Source: Hymenobacter fodinae
Lineage (GTDB): Bacteria; Bacteroidota; Bacteroidia; Cytophagales; Hymenobacteraceae
DNA: 64,000 bases
Direction of reading: 5' to 3'
Assembly: GCF_004745825.1 (NCBI RefSeq)
Contig: NZ_SRLA01000001.1
Location: 1,240,001-1,304,000, forward strand
A program made the position numbers and the translations under genes. The notes beneath the pieces were generated by a model that saw only the letters and a program-made list of their open reading frames with translations, had not been told where the DNA came from and made no database searches. Positions 51,446 to 60,997 of this stretch are shown one piece after another (position 1 is the stretch's first letter; each line of letters starts with the position of its first letter).

Positions 51446-53821
51446 ATGTCCGCACCAGACTCTCCGAATACAACTGCCCCCACCCCGCCCACCCGGAAAT
51501 GGCCTAACATCCTTTCCCGTACCATGTGGGGCTTTTTTGTAGTGGGACTAGGCATCTTTCTGCTGTACCCCATCTTGGTCAGCATGAACTTCTTGTTCTT
51601 GTTTGGCAAGTCGCCGAGCCTGGAAGAGCTGGAAAATCCCAAGGTTGAGCAGCCCTCGGAGGTGTACACGGCCGATGGGGTGCTGATGGGCCGCTACTTC
51701 CGCGAAAACCGCTCGCCGGTGCCCCTCAATCAGATGTCGCCGTGGCTAACGAAGGCGCTGATTGCTACCGAGGACGTGCGCTATTACGACCACTCCGGCA
51801 TCGACCCCACGGCTATTGCCCGAGCGGTGGTAGGGGTAGTACGCGGCGGCAGTGGCGGGGGCTCTACCATCACGCAGCAGCTGGCTAAAAACCTCTACCG
51901 GACCCGGCGTGAGGAAAATACAGGTGGCCTAGGCCACATTCCAGTCCTCAACACCATCATCAGCAAGACCAAGGAATGGCTGACCAGCGTGGAGTTGGAA
52001 CGCCGCTATACCAAGGAAGAAATTCTGCGGCTCTACCTTAACACCGTTGACTATGGCTCCAGCTCTTTCGGCATCAAAGTAGCGGCCAAAACCTTCTTCA
52101 GTACCTCTCCCGACAGCCTCCAGCCAGAGCAGGCCGCCATGCTTATTGGGGCCGTGAATGCGCCTACTGCGTATAACGCCCGGTTTCATCCTGAGGCTGC
52201 CATGCGCCGCCGCAACCTGGTGCTCACCCGCATGGGGCAGGCCGGTTTCCTAACTGGTGCACAGGTGCAGGAGTATCAGGCTAGGCCACTCGGACTGCGC
52301 TACCAGGTAGAGAAGCACGTAGATGGCCCCGAAAACTATTTCCGCGGCGCTATCAGCCAGCAGGTGGCTGCTTGGTGTAAGGAAAATGGCTACGACATGT
52401 ACCGCGACGGCCTGAAAATCTACACTACCCTCGACTCGCGCATGCAAACGTATGCTGAAGAGGCGGTGCATGAGCGCATGAAGACGCTGCAGCGGCAGTT
52501 TGATAACTTCTGGCGCAACCGCGGGCAAAACCCTTGGGTGGATGAGAAGGGTAATGAGATTCCGGATTTCATTGAAACCCAGATCAAGCGCACGGAGCAG
52601 TACAAAGAGTTGGCCGAGCGCTACAAGGGCCGCCCTGAGCTACTGGAGGAAGCGTTGCACCGCAAGCGTAAGATTGCTGTATTCACTTGGAAGGGCGATG
52701 GAGTGGATTCGCTGAACCTTTCTCTGCTCGACTCGCTGGCATACTACAAGCATTTCCTGCACGCCGGCATGATGACCATGGACCCTTTCACGGGCCACAT
52801 CAAAGCCTGGGTAGGTGGGCTAGACTACAAATTCTTTCAGTATGACCACGTAAAGCAAGGCAAGCGCCAAGCGGGCTCCACCTTTAAGCCCTTTGTATAC
52901 CTCACGGCCCTAGATAACGGCTACACCCCCTGCGACCGAATTCGGGATCAGCGTGTAACCATCAACTACGTGGAAAATGGGCAGCCCATGGAGTGGCAAC
53001 CCGACAACGTTACCCGCGAATACACGGGCATTAATATGACGCTGCGCCATGCCATGGCTCGATCGGTGAACTCGGTTACGGCTCAACTCACCGAGAAAGT
53101 AGGGTGGGACAACGTGGTGAAGTACGCGCACAAAGTGGGCATCCGGAGCAATCTGTTGGCGGTGCCCAGCATTGGCCTGGGCTCCGGCGGCGATGTGAGC
53201 GTGTATGAGATGGTGAATGCCTACAGTACGTTCGTTAACCAGGGCTTCCGGCCCGAGCCCATGCTCATCACTCGCATTGAGGACCAGAACGGCAACGTCA
53301 TCAAGCAGTTTGACCCACAGCAGCAACGCGTACTCCCAACGGAAACGGCTTGGCTGATGGTGTACATGCTGCGCGGCGGTATGGAAGAGCCCGGTGGAAC
53401 TTCCCAGGCCCTCTGGGACTATGAGCTATGGAAGAAGAACAATCAGATTGGCGGCAAAACAGGTACTACTAGTAACTATTCCGATGGCTGGTACATGGGC
53501 ATTACCAAAGATCTGGTAACAGGCGTGTGGGTAGGTGGCGAAGACCGTAGCATTCACTTCCAAGGCTCGCAGCAGGGCGAAGGTGGCCGCATGGCGTTGC
53601 CCATCTTCGGCAAGTACATGGAAAAAGTGTACCGCGACCCAGACCTTGGCATTACAATGGGCCCTTTCCCGCAGCCTACCGTGAAAATCAGCAAGAAGTA
53701 TAACTGCATCTCTGAAGCAGAACCACGCCGGCGCCGAGTAGAAGCTGTAGATACTATTGTAGTAGACAACTTGCTGGAAAACTTAAACAACGGCACCATG
53801 GCAGTGCCAGATAGCCTGTAG
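51446..53821 (+). CDS. Penicillin-binding protein 1A (bifunctional transglycosylase/transpeptidase)
   Basis: Inner-membrane enzyme of 791 residues that builds and cross-links peptidoglycan in the periplasm. One membrane segment (about 27-55), then a GT51 glycosyltransferase domain with catalytic Glu109 in ATEDVRYYDHSGID and GGSTITQQLAKNLYR, a linker, and a transpeptidase domain with active Ser478 in AGSTFKP, the SVN motif in MARSVNSV and the KTG motif at 671-673 (GGKTGTTSNYSDGWYMG). Length and order are those of class A PBPs. Single gene followed by a strong hairpin. Confidence 0.96.
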   Translation: MSAPDSPNTTAPTPPTRKWPNILSRTMWGFFVVGLGIFLLYPILVSMNFLFLFGKSPSLEELENPKVEQPSEVYTADGVLMGRYFRENRSPVPLNQMSPWLTKALIATEDVRYYDHSGIDPTAIARAVVGVVRGGSGGGSTITQQLAKNLYRTRREENTGGLGHIPVLNTIISKTKEWLTSVELERRYTKEEILRLYLNTVDYGSSSFGIKVAAKTFFSTSPDSLQPEQAAMLIGAVNAPTAYNARFHPEAAMRRRNLVLTRMGQAGFLTGAQVQEYQARPLGLRYQVEKHVDGPENYFRGAISQQVAAWCKENGYDMYRDGLKIYTTLDSRMQTYAEEAVHERMKTLQRQFDNFWRNRGQNPWVDEKGNEIPDFIETQIKRTEQYKELAERYKGRPELLEEALHRKRKIAVFTWKGDGVDSLNLSLLDSLAYYKHFLHAGMMTMDPFTGHIKAWVGGLDYKFFQYDHVKQGKRQAGSTFKPFVYLTALDNGYTPCDRIRDQRVTINYVENGQPMEWQPDNVTREYTGINMTLRHAMARSVNSVTAQLTEKVGWDNVVKYAHKVGIRSNLLAVPSIGLGSGGDVSVYEMVNAYSTFVNQGFRPEPMLITRIEDQNGNVIKQFDPQQQRVLPTETAWLMVYMLRGGMEEPGGTSQALWDYELWKKNNQIGGKTGTTSNYSDGWYMGITKDLVTGVWVGGEDRSIHFQGSQQGEGGRMALPIFGKYMEKVYRDPDLGITMGPFPQPTVKISKKYNCISEAEPRRRRVEAVDTIVVDNLLENLNNGTMAVPDSL

Positions 53822-53838
53822 GTTGACCTAGAAAGCTT

Positions 53839-53888
53839 AAAAGCAGTACGCCCCACTTGGCCTAGGCCAGGTGGGGCGTACTGCTTTT
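53839..53888. terminator. Bidirectional hairpin between PBP1A and epimerase genes, motif in loop
   Basis: Perfect 18-bp stem AAAAGCAGTACGCCCCAC with its complement; the 14-base loop contains the palindrome GGCCTAGGCC, the recurring motif in full. It serves two convergent genes. Confidence 0.85.
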
Positions 53889-53901
53889 ACAGGTATAGGG
53901 C

Positions 53902-54813
53902 TTAGTCCTCGTTATAAAAAGATTCCAGCGCGGGCTTTAACTCCGGATATTCGAACGTGAAGCCTTCGTGCTGTACCTTCTCAGCACTAACGCGTTGCGA
54001 AGCCAGCACAATCTCACTCATTTCTCCCATTACCAGCTTTAGCCCGAACTCTGGGACCTTTGGCAACACCAAGGGCCGGTGCAGCACTTCGGCCAGGGTT
54101 TTGGTAAACTCTTGGTTCGTGACGGGGTGGGGCGAAACGGCGTTGTAGGTGCCTTCCCACTTGGTTTCCTCTAACGACTGGATGAACAACCGGCACAAGT
54201 CATCCAGATGAATCCAGGACATATACTGTCGGCCAGAGCCTAACGGGGCGCCCGCCATCATCTTCACAACACGGGCTAGCGGTACCAGGGCACCGCCATC
54301 CGGGCTCAGCACAATGCCAATCCGGAAAATAGCCGTCCGGATGTCGCCTTGCGCCACACTTTGGGCCGCTTCTTCCCACTGCTGACATACTTCGGCCAGA
54401 AAATCATTGGGAGCGGGGGGCGTCTGCTCATCAACTACGCGGTCATCTTGGTCGCCATAGATGCCGATAGCAGAGGCAGAAATAAACGCTTGCACGTGGT
54501 GGTGCCCCTTGGCTAGCTCGCGCGCTACCAGCTTCGTGCCCGCCAGGCGGCTCGACAAGATTTCCCGCTTTCGCTCGTGAGTCCATTTGCCGTCCGAAAC
54601 GCTACTACCAGCCAGGTTAATGATGTAGTCGGCATATGTGATGGCTGCTTCATCAATAGTACCTGCCTGCGGGTCCCAGCGGAAACCCCGGTAGCGCGAT
54701 GCGCCCGGATGACGGCTCAGCAGCGCCACCTCGTAGCCTGCGTCAATGAGCATCTCAGCGAGGCGAGTGCCTATCAGGCCGGTGCCACCAGTAATCAGAA
54801 CTTTGCGGGCCAT
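53902..54813 (-). CDS. TIGR01777-family NAD(P)-dependent epimerase/dehydratase
   Basis: Soluble SDR-fold protein of 303 residues. The nucleotide-binding motif is [19 protein letters not shown] at the N-terminus. Other marks are [40 protein letters not shown] and [19 protein letters not shown]; the C-terminal part ([35 protein letters not shown]) is the DUF1731 domain. This is the YfcH/SulA-like group found in many bacteria, with unknown substrate. Length is normal. Confidence 0.93.
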   Translation of the reverse strand: MARKVLITGGTGLIGTRLAEMLIDAGYEVALLSRHPGASRYRGFRWDPQAGTIDEAAITYADYIINLAGSSVSDGKWTHERKREILSSRLAGTKLVARELAKGHHHVQAFISASAIGIYGDQDDRVVDEQTPPAPNDFLAEVCQQWEEAAQSVAQGDIRTAIFRIGIVLSPDGGALVPLARVVKMMAGAPLGSGRQYMSWIHLDDLCRLFIQSLEETKWEGTYNAVSPHPVTNQEFTKTLAEVLHRPLVLPKVPEFGLKLVMGEMSEIVLASQRVSAEKVQHEGFTFEYPELKPALESFYNED

Positions 54814-54947
54814 TAGAAAAAGTTGCCAGGTGGTAGCGCCAGTTGCCTATGTGAGCAACTCAGCGGGTTAGGTAGAGTACGGAGGTGCAAGCTAACAGCC
54901 TATAGATAACTCGCAACAGCTATAAGTGTGTAAAGCAGCGGTATCTG

Positions 54948-55628
54948 CTACTTGCCTATCAGCCGCAGGAATTCTTGGCGCAGGGAATTATCAGTGGTAA
55001 AGGCGCCACCATACTCAGCCGTGAGTGTACCGCTGCTAGTGTCGTTTACGCCCCGACTCATCACACAAAGATGGTCGGCCTCTATCAGTACGGCTACATC
55101 CTCTGTGCGAAGCGCCTGCTTAAGCTCCTCTGCAATCTGGCGCGTAAGACGCTCCTGCACTTGCGGGCGCCGGGCGTAATACTGCACCACGCGGTTGAGC
55201 TTGCTTAGGCCTACCACGTGCTCACCGGGCAAGTACGCCACGTGCGCTTTTCCAATAATGGGCACAAAATGATGCTCACAGCACGAAAACAGCGTAATGT
55301 CGCGCTCTACCAGCAGGTTCTGGTACTGGTAGCGGTTTTCAAACAGCTTCACGTCGGGGCGATGCTCGGGGTTGAGACCCCGGAACCACTCCTGCACATA
55401 CATTTTAGCTACGCGTTTGGGCGTACCGTTCAGGCTGTCATCTGACAGATCGAGCCCAAGCACTTCCATGATCTCGCGGAAGTGGCCAGCAATAGCCGTA
55501 ATTTTTTCCTCATCACTGAGGGTAAAGGCATCGGAGCGGAGGGGAGTACGGAGCGACGAAGTCAGGTGACCATCGGCCGCCGGAGCTGCGCCATCCGCAG
55601 CGGAGGCCGCGGGCACTAGGTTATCCAT
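54948..55628 (-). CDS. folE: GTP cyclohydrolase I
   Basis: Enzyme of 226 residues that converts GTP to 7,8-dihydroneopterin triphosphate, the first step of folate and tetrahydropterin synthesis. Zinc and substrate motifs: FSCCEHHFVPIIGKAHVAYLP and VLIEADHLCVMSRGV. The N-terminal 40 residues are Ala-rich and variable. Its start overlaps the end of the PTPS-like gene by 8 bases, so the two are co-translated. Confidence 0.96.
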   Translation of the reverse strand: MDNLVPAASAADGAAPAADGHLTSSLRTPLRSDAFTLSDEEKITAIAGHFREIMEVLGLDLSDDSLNGTPKRVAKMYVQEWFRGLNPEHRPDVKLFENRYQYQNLLVERDITLFSCCEHHFVPIIGKAHVAYLPGEHVVGLSKLNRVVQYYARRPQVQERLTRQIAEELKQALRTEDVAVLIEADHLCVMSRGVNDTSSGTLTAEYGGAFTTDNSLRQEFLRLIGK

Positions 55629-56067
55629 GGTATTCTACAAAATTGCGTTCGGTCTCATACAGCGTGACCGATAGGCCTAGGTGCGCCGCCAAGTGCGGGC
55701 GCAACCGATTCCATATTACGACGGCAATATTTTCGGCCGTGGGGTTGAGGTGGCGGAAGTCTTCCGTGTCGAGGTTGAGGTTCCGATGATCAAAGATATC
55801 CAGAATCTCGCGCTTCATCAGGTCGCTGAGGCGCTTCATGTCATATACGTAGCCAGTCTCAGGATCAATTGGCCCAGTAAGGCGCACAATCAACTCATAG
55901 TTATGGCCATGGTAATGAGGGTTATTGCACTTGCCAAACACCCGTTGGTTCTGCTCGTCACTCCAGGCAGGGTTGTGCAAACGATGAGCAGCGTTGAAGT
56001 GTTCTTTACGACAGACTGTTACTTGCATAGTTGACATCAAACCGGGCGGTGGGGCATTTGTTTGCAT
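55621..56067 (-). CDS. 6-pyruvoyl-tetrahydropterin synthase / QueD-like protein
   Basis: Enzyme of 148 residues in the T-fold PTPS family. Zinc-binding His residues lie in FNAAHRL and HYHGHNYEL, and the catalytic Cys is in VFGKCNNPHYHGH, a form close to animal PTPS. It takes the product of GTP cyclohydrolase I, encoded directly downstream with overlap, so the pair makes either a tetrahydrobiopterin-like pterin or the queuosine precursor. The KCNNP pattern favours the PTPS type, but activity cannot be settled by reading. Confidence 0.92.
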   Translation of the reverse strand: MQTNAPPPGLMSTMQVTVCRKEHFNAAHRLHNPAWSDEQNQRVFGKCNNPHYHGHNYELIVRLTGPIDPETGYVYDMKRLSDLMKREILDIFDHRNLNLDTEDFRHLNPTAENIAVVIWNRLRPHLAAHLGLSVTLYETERNFVEYHG

Positions 56068-56313
56068 TCTCCAAAGAAGAAAGAGGAGTGTATTAGGGCC
56101 ATGAGTTTGGTCTATATAGCAGCATATATATGCTGTTTTGGTAGTTAAATTATACCGCGTATGACATATTCAACAAAAATGCCCAATCTTCAAAAAAAAC
56201 AATCTGAGGTATGCGAAGTTGGCTTGCAGTCTATTTAAATTTGATGAGTCGGATATCTGTAAACAAGCCGATTAAACCTGTAAATCATTTCTTCTCAACT
56301 CATTCCATTCCAT

Positions 56314-57024
56314 ATGAAAAGAGGCGTACTCCTTTCTTTACTGCTAGTATTTGTACTATCGGTAACCAGCTTCGCGCAAAAGTCGCCGGTTGACGAAACG
56401 GACATGGCTATCAAAGGCATTCCGCGCAAAGGCCAGCGTGTTTCAGTGCAGCTAGACAGCAAGCGTGTAGAGGATTCCTGGAAAAAGAAGCTCGACACGG
56501 AGTTCGGCGGCAAAGTGAAAGTTGACAAAGGTATCTATACCATGGATGGTGTAGTTATCGAGGCTGTTTCTAAAACCCCTATTCGTGTAATCAGCAAGGT
56601 GGACGCTGTGCCTACCGGCACTACCGTATGGTGGTCGATTGACTTGGGTAACGCTTACTTGAGCAAAGAAGCTACTCCGGTGCAGTGGAAAGCCGCTGAA
56701 GGCTACCTGAAGGATTTCGCTCGCATGCTCTACCGTGAAGACTTGGCCATTCAGGTGGCTGAGGCTGAAAAAGGTCTGGTATCGTCGCAGAACAACCACA
56801 ACGCCGTAATCGCCAAGGCCGACGCTATCAAGAAAGATATCGAGAAGAATAAGGCCAAGAAGGCTGAAATTCAGCAGCAACTGGCTCAGAATGCCGCTGA
56901 ATTGCTCCAGTACAACAACATGGTGGACATGAACCTGAAGGAGCAGGAAGCCGCCCGCGCCGACATTGTGAATATGCGTGTGGCTCTGGAAGCTGTGAAG
57001 GAGCGCATGAACAAAATTGAGTAG
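56314..57024 (+). CDS. Secreted coiled-coil protein of unknown function
   Basis: Protein of 236 residues with signal peptide (MKRGVLLSLLLVFVLSVTSF, then AQ). The first half is a small beta-rich domain (VEDSWKKKLDTEFGGKVKVD, YTMDGVVIEAVSKTPIRVIS, TTVWWSIDLGNAYLS). The second half (about 145-236) is a long coiled coil (KADAIKKDIEKNKAKKAEIQ, LEAVKERMNKIE). It probably sits in the periplasm. No family name was recognised. It is a single gene with a terminator. Confidence 0.8.
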   Translation: MKRGVLLSLLLVFVLSVTSFAQKSPVDETDMAIKGIPRKGQRVSVQLDSKRVEDSWKKKLDTEFGGKVKVDKGIYTMDGVVIEAVSKTPIRVISKVDAVPTGTTVWWSIDLGNAYLSKEATPVQWKAAEGYLKDFARMLYREDLAIQVAEAEKGLVSSQNNHNAVIAKADAIKKDIEKNKAKKAEIQQQLAQNAAELLQYNNMVDMNLKEQEAARADIVNMRVALEAVKERMNKIE

Positions 57025-57050
57025 TCAATAGAGAACCTTGTCTATTCTGG

Positions 57051-57084
57051 AAAGTCCAGTTGGCGCCCGCCAGCTGGACTTTTT
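57051..57084 (+). terminator. Rho-independent terminator after the coiled-coil protein gene
   Basis: 14-bp stem AAAGTCCAGTTGGC with its complement (one G-U pair), loop GCCC, followed by TTTTTG. Confidence 0.88.
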
Positions 57085-57133
57085 GTTTGTCCTTACCTGT
57101 AACATCAATAAGGGCTTATGCTAGGCCACTTGC

Positions 57134-57742
57134 TTACTGCAACTGTGCCTTAATTTGTTGCTCGGCGTATTTCTCATCTTTCCAGCCAGCTATGCGGGTG
57201 GCCGCGGATGGATTGCGGTGCTGGAACCAGAGGCCTAGCGCCTGCCGAACCGCCGGGTAGCGTCGTTGAAGCGTAGCCCAGTCAGTAACATCGGGCAGAA
57301 TGCGTTGGGCAGGACGAGCCGGAACCGCCAAAATAGTTTGCTCCAGGGCGCCGTCCACATCCAGCAATACCACTCCAATAGGGACCACCTCTAAAATGGT
57401 ACCAGCGGGTGCGCTTTCGGCTAGCACCAAGGCTTGAACCGGCTGCACAGAGGTACTGTTGGCCTGAGTGGTAGAGCGCGTGCCCGGAACAAAGCCATAG
57501 TTGCCCGGGAAAGGCAGAAACTCCACTACACGCTCCACACCGGCCTGCTGCGTAGGAACAAACTCATGGGTTGCCGGGTCGTAGTGCTGCTCGTGGTTGG
57601 TGCCCGCTGGTATTTCAACTACTACCTGTAGTAGCCGTCGCTCCTTGGAGTAGGGCGGCAAATCAGCATAATCAGTTTGGCAACCTGTGGCTAAACCTAG
57701 GCTACTAAGGAGTACTCCGAGCACTAAACCAGAAGCACGCAT
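57134..57742 (-). CDS. Lipoprotein with degenerate inorganic pyrophosphatase fold
   Basis: Protein of 202 residues from the ATG at 57742 with a lipoprotein signal ending in LATGC. The mature part follows the family I pyrophosphatase fold: VVVEIPAGTN, FPFPGNYGFVPGT, ILEVVPIGVVLLDVDGALEQ, LAVPARPA and a C-terminal helix ending IAGWKDEKYAEQQI. But the metal-binding residues are gone. The segment DGDPxDVLV of active enzymes (Escherichia coli Asp65, Asp67, Asp70) reads SVQPVQALV (Ser98, Gln100, Gln103), and Asp102/Lys104 become Glu134/Thr136. Pyrophosphatase activity is therefore very unlikely. The surface or periplasmic location is also unusual for this family. Confidence 0.85.
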   Translation of the reverse strand: MRASGLVLGVLLSSLGLATGCQTDYADLPPYSKERRLLQVVVEIPAGTNHEQHYDPATHEFVPTQQAGVERVVEFLPFPGNYGFVPGTRSTTQANSTSVQPVQALVLAESAPAGTILEVVPIGVVLLDVDGALEQTILAVPARPAQRILPDVTDWATLQRRYPAVRQALGLWFQHRNPSAATRIAGWKDEKYAEQQIKAQLQ

Positions 57743-57767
57743 ACACACGGGGCTTAATGAAAATAGA

Positions 57768-57824
57768 CATTCCGAGCTGAGAGCTCCGACCATGCCTAGG
57801 CCAGTAGCTTCTCGGCTCGGAATG
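57768..57824. terminator. Imperfect hairpin with CCTAGGCC in the loop
   Basis: Arms CATTCCGAGCTGAGAGCT and AGCTTCTCGGCTCGGAATG pair with one bulge and one G-U pair around a loop holding CCTAGGCC. It lies between the 3' end of the M1 peptidase gene and the start of the lipoprotein gene on the minus strand. Confidence 0.6.
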
Positions 57825-57857
57825 CCAAGTAACTTAAAATTCAGAAAGGGTAGCGGC

Positions 57858-60851
57858 TTATTGGGCTAACTGCTCGTCTAAAAGCCGGAAGGGGTTGAGC
57901 TGTTCTAGATGAAGCACAAAGCGCAGGCGGTCGGTAAAGTCTTTGCGGCTGCTAGGCAAACCGTCTTGATACTGTGAGCCCGCCACAGGTAGGTACAGCC
58001 GGAAGACATTTTTAAACAACGGCAGTACTAAGCCTGCATCGTAGTACAAGCGTTGAGCCCCGCGCGACTCGTACAGCGTCTGAAACTCTTTGGTAGCTCC
58101 AAAATCAGCAAATACGGCTAGGCTGGTTATCGGCAGATCAGCTTCCAGATTTAGAGTACTCAGCCAACGCTGACTGTTAGCCTGTAGGCCAGTAGTGGTA
58201 GGCATGAAGCTCTTGAAGGCTCCGTCGCGGTCATCGGTTTGGTGCACTTGCGCTGTGAAGGCATCCGAAATCTGCTGACGGTCTAGGAAAGCGGTTTGCC
58301 GCCGATAGTCGGGGCTGCCGCTCAGGCCCATGTAGAACTCCGTGAAGTTGGAAGATTGCAGGAACCGGCCTCCAAAAAGGCGGGCTCGTACTTGCTTTTT
58401 AGCTGCGTAGTAGCGCCCGTAGGTGGCTGTTGCTCGTAGCAAGGTGGCTTCACTAGATGGGATATCGTCGGCTTGGGAGGGAATGAAATGATTCAGTTCA
58501 ACGTGTGCTGTCCATTGCTGCAAGGCGTTGCCCTGCTCCACACGGTATTCCAACGACTGAATGCTGCTAGTGCGGCGCAGGTCTTGGTCTTTTATGTACG
58601 ACAGCGTGCCTTTCAACGAGTGCTGAGGCCGGTCGTAGGCTGAGTGCGGGAGCGTAAGCGTGATGCTAGGTTCCAGCTTCTGGTAGCGTTCAAACCGTTG
58701 AACCAACACCCCCGTTACAAGCTGCCGCACGTTCTTCTGGGGCAATACATTGAGGCTGATGTTACCAATGCCATTCAGTTCTTTCCGGTTGAAGCTGTAC
58801 ATGGGCATAGCCAGGAAGTTAAGCTTCTTAGGGGCAAGCGCATTGTTGTAGAAAGCAGCCCCCAGCATAAACTTATCGGAGGTATTAGCGCCAATTACTG
58901 GCAACCAGTTGATCGTATTCCGGTCCCAGCGCTCTACGCTGGCTAAAGGCCGAATGTGGAGGGGCTCCCAAGACCGGAAACCGCCTGCTACCTTTAACTG
59001 GTCGTCGCGGCGATTTAGTTGAGGGGTTAGGTAACCAGGGTCAATTACCACCGATGCTACTCCTTCCTTGCGGAAGTTGAGTTGTACCTCATCATTTTCA
59101 TCGCCCTTGGTGCTGCCAAATACTGGTGTCCATTGGGTTTCCAGAACTTTGCCTTGCGCATCAAGAGTGGCTACGGGCACGGAAAACGGAGCCGAACCAT
59201 CATTGCGAACCAGCACTTTCACTTGCTGGCCTTCCACTAAAAGGTCGGAAAGGTTAGCATCGTAATGTACTTGGTTGGTGAGCATGTCTTTGAAGAACCA
59301 GTCAAGCTTTTGCCCGCTCACTTCCTCAAATACCGCTTCCATGTCCTCGGGGTAGGGGTGGCGGAACTGCCAGCGCTGGTAGTAGGCCTGCATGGCCGCG
59401 TCAAACTTCTCCTGCCCCAGGTAGCCCGCCAAGTATTTCAGCAGTGAGGCAGTTTTGCCGTACACGATCAAGGAGTAGTTTAATCTACCGTACGCCGCCG
59501 ACGTGGGGCCGCTGACGGGTTGATCTAGGCTGCGGCTGGCCATGATCTGGTAAGGTACCTGGTTAAGCGCAGTGGCATCAAGACCATCTACGTCCAGCGT
59601 ACGTGCCAATGCAGGAACCTTTATGAGGAAATTAAACTGGCCGGCTGTTGGGTTGTTGCGCTCCTCCACCCGGTTCTCCACGTAAGAATTCACTCCTTCG
59701 TCCATCCACGGGAAGTCACGCTCATTGGAGGCCAGAATACCGTAAAACCAGTTGTGGCCTACCTCGTGCACAATGGCAGCGGGCATGGTTACAGTTACCA
59801 TCGGGTACTCCATGCCCGACCCGGCACTAAGTGCGCCGTCAACGGCCGTGGCGGAAGCATACGGATACTCGCCTACCCACTGCGAGTAATACGTCAGGGC
59901 ATCGTTTACTTCCTGCAGCCCTTTTACCCACTTCTCTGCCTCTTTATTAGTGAACATAACCCAGGAGGTTACTTGGCGCCCCGAGGGCAGCGTAACGCCG
60001 CTCTTTAGTACGTTGAAACGCTTGTCGGCAAACCAGGCGAAGTCGTGCACTTTATCTTGCACGTAGCGCAACGTTTTCGACTCGGCCGCGGAGGCTGGGA
60101 AACTCACATCCTCTCCAAAATCACTCTGCGTTTTCTTAGCTGCTGTAGCGGCTGCTAGTTGATCGAGGCGAGCCTGTTCATCGGGGTTTTGCAGTACGCC
60201 TGTTGCCCCCACGGTATAGTTGGCCGGCAGCGTAATCCGCACGTCGAACGTACCGAATTCAGAATAAAACTCTCCCTGATCCAGATAAGGCATCTGGTGC
60301 CAGCCTTTCCGGTCGAACACGGCCGGTTTGGGGTACCACTGCGTAATCTGGTAGCTCTGCCCAACGTGCCCAAACCGAGAGAAGGAGTCAGGAATTTTTA
60401 CTCTGAAAGGAGTGGTAATTGTCACGCTGGCACCCGAAGCAAGTGGCCTAGGCAGCACCAGTTTAGCAATGTCGGGGTTGTTGGGGTCGTACTCAAGTTT
60501 GGCGGCCGTGCCGTCCACCTTAAAGTCTAGGCCATCAATGAATCCACGCTGTGCAGCCTTGGCAAACTCAAATGTCCGAAAGCCGTTGCGCAATTGCTGA
60601 CGGGCAAAGGCTGTGGTATTATCTCGGTAAGCATTAGGCCACAAATGAAACCAGATGTAGGATAACGTACCCGGTGAATTGTTGACGTAGGTAAGCTCCT
60701 CCTGACCTGTTAAAATGTGCTGCTTATCATCAAGGGTAACATCAATTGAATAATTGGTTTCCTGCTGCCAGCTAGCTGGGGCAGGCCTAGATTGCGCTTG
60801 CGTGCATAAAGGAAGCAGTGCTAACCAGGCACACGATAAAAGTTTTCTCAT
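57858..60851 (-). CDS. M1-family metallopeptidase with C-terminal barrel-like region
   Basis: Exported aminopeptidase-N-like protein of 997 residues from the ATG at 60851; signal peptide ends CTQAQ. The N-terminal M1 beta-domain (NYSIDVTLDDKQHILTGQEE) is followed by the catalytic domain with GSGMEYPMVTV in place of GAMEN, zinc motif HEVGH at residues 362-366 and third ligand Glu385 in WMDEGVNSYVENR. After about residue 600 the protein departs from ordinary M1 enzymes: about 350 residues of alternating beta-strands (NFLAMPMYSFNRKELNGIG, QKLEPSITLTLPHSAYDRP, FRLYLPVAGSQY) look like an outer-membrane barrel. It may anchor the peptidase at the outer membrane. Confidence 0.9.
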   Translation of the reverse strand: MRKLLSCAWLALLPLCTQAQSRPAPASWQQETNYSIDVTLDDKQHILTGQEELTYVNNSPGTLSYIWFHLWPNAYRDNTTAFARQQLRNGFRTFEFAKAAQRGFIDGLDFKVDGTAAKLEYDPNNPDIAKLVLPRPLASGASVTITTPFRVKIPDSFSRFGHVGQSYQITQWYPKPAVFDRKGWHQMPYLDQGEFYSEFGTFDVRITLPANYTVGATGVLQNPDEQARLDQLAAATAAKKTQSDFGEDVSFPASAAESKTLRYVQDKVHDFAWFADKRFNVLKSGVTLPSGRQVTSWVMFTNKEAEKWVKGLQEVNDALTYYSQWVGEYPYASATAVDGALSAGSGMEYPMVTVTMPAAIVHEVGHNWFYGILASNERDFPWMDEGVNSYVENRVEERNNPTAGQFNFLIKVPALARTLDVDGLDATALNQVPYQIMASRSLDQPVSGPTSAAYGRLNYSLIVYGKTASLLKYLAGYLGQEKFDAAMQAYYQRWQFRHPYPEDMEAVFEEVSGQKLDWFFKDMLTNQVHYDANLSDLLVEGQQVKVLVRNDGSAPFSVPVATLDAQGKVLETQWTPVFGSTKGDENDEVQLNFRKEGVASVVIDPGYLTPQLNRRDDQLKVAGGFRSWEPLHIRPLASVERWDRNTINWLPVIGANTSDKFMLGAAFYNNALAPKKLNFLAMPMYSFNRKELNGIGNISLNVLPQKNVRQLVTGVLVQRFERYQKLEPSITLTLPHSAYDRPQHSLKGTLSYIKDQDLRRTSSIQSLEYRVEQGNALQQWTAHVELNHFIPSQADDIPSSEATLLRATATYGRYYAAKKQVRARLFGGRFLQSSNFTEFYMGLSGSPDYRRQTAFLDRQQISDAFTAQVHQTDDRDGAFKSFMPTTTGLQANSQRWLSTLNLEADLPITSLAVFADFGATKEFQTLYESRGAQRLYYDAGLVLPLFKNVFRLYLPVAGSQYQDGLPSSRKDFTDRLRFVLHLEQLNPFRLLDEQLAQ

Positions 60852-60997
60852 ACAGACGAATAAGAGGAAATGGGCGGGTGATACCACGAAAGTACTCTCT
60901 GGCGGCGGATAGCCGCGCCATAACCTTTACTAACCTCTTCCGTTTGCCTTGGTATTCCCTTCCTTAATCCTGCCTACCGGCCTAACTCATTACTTCT

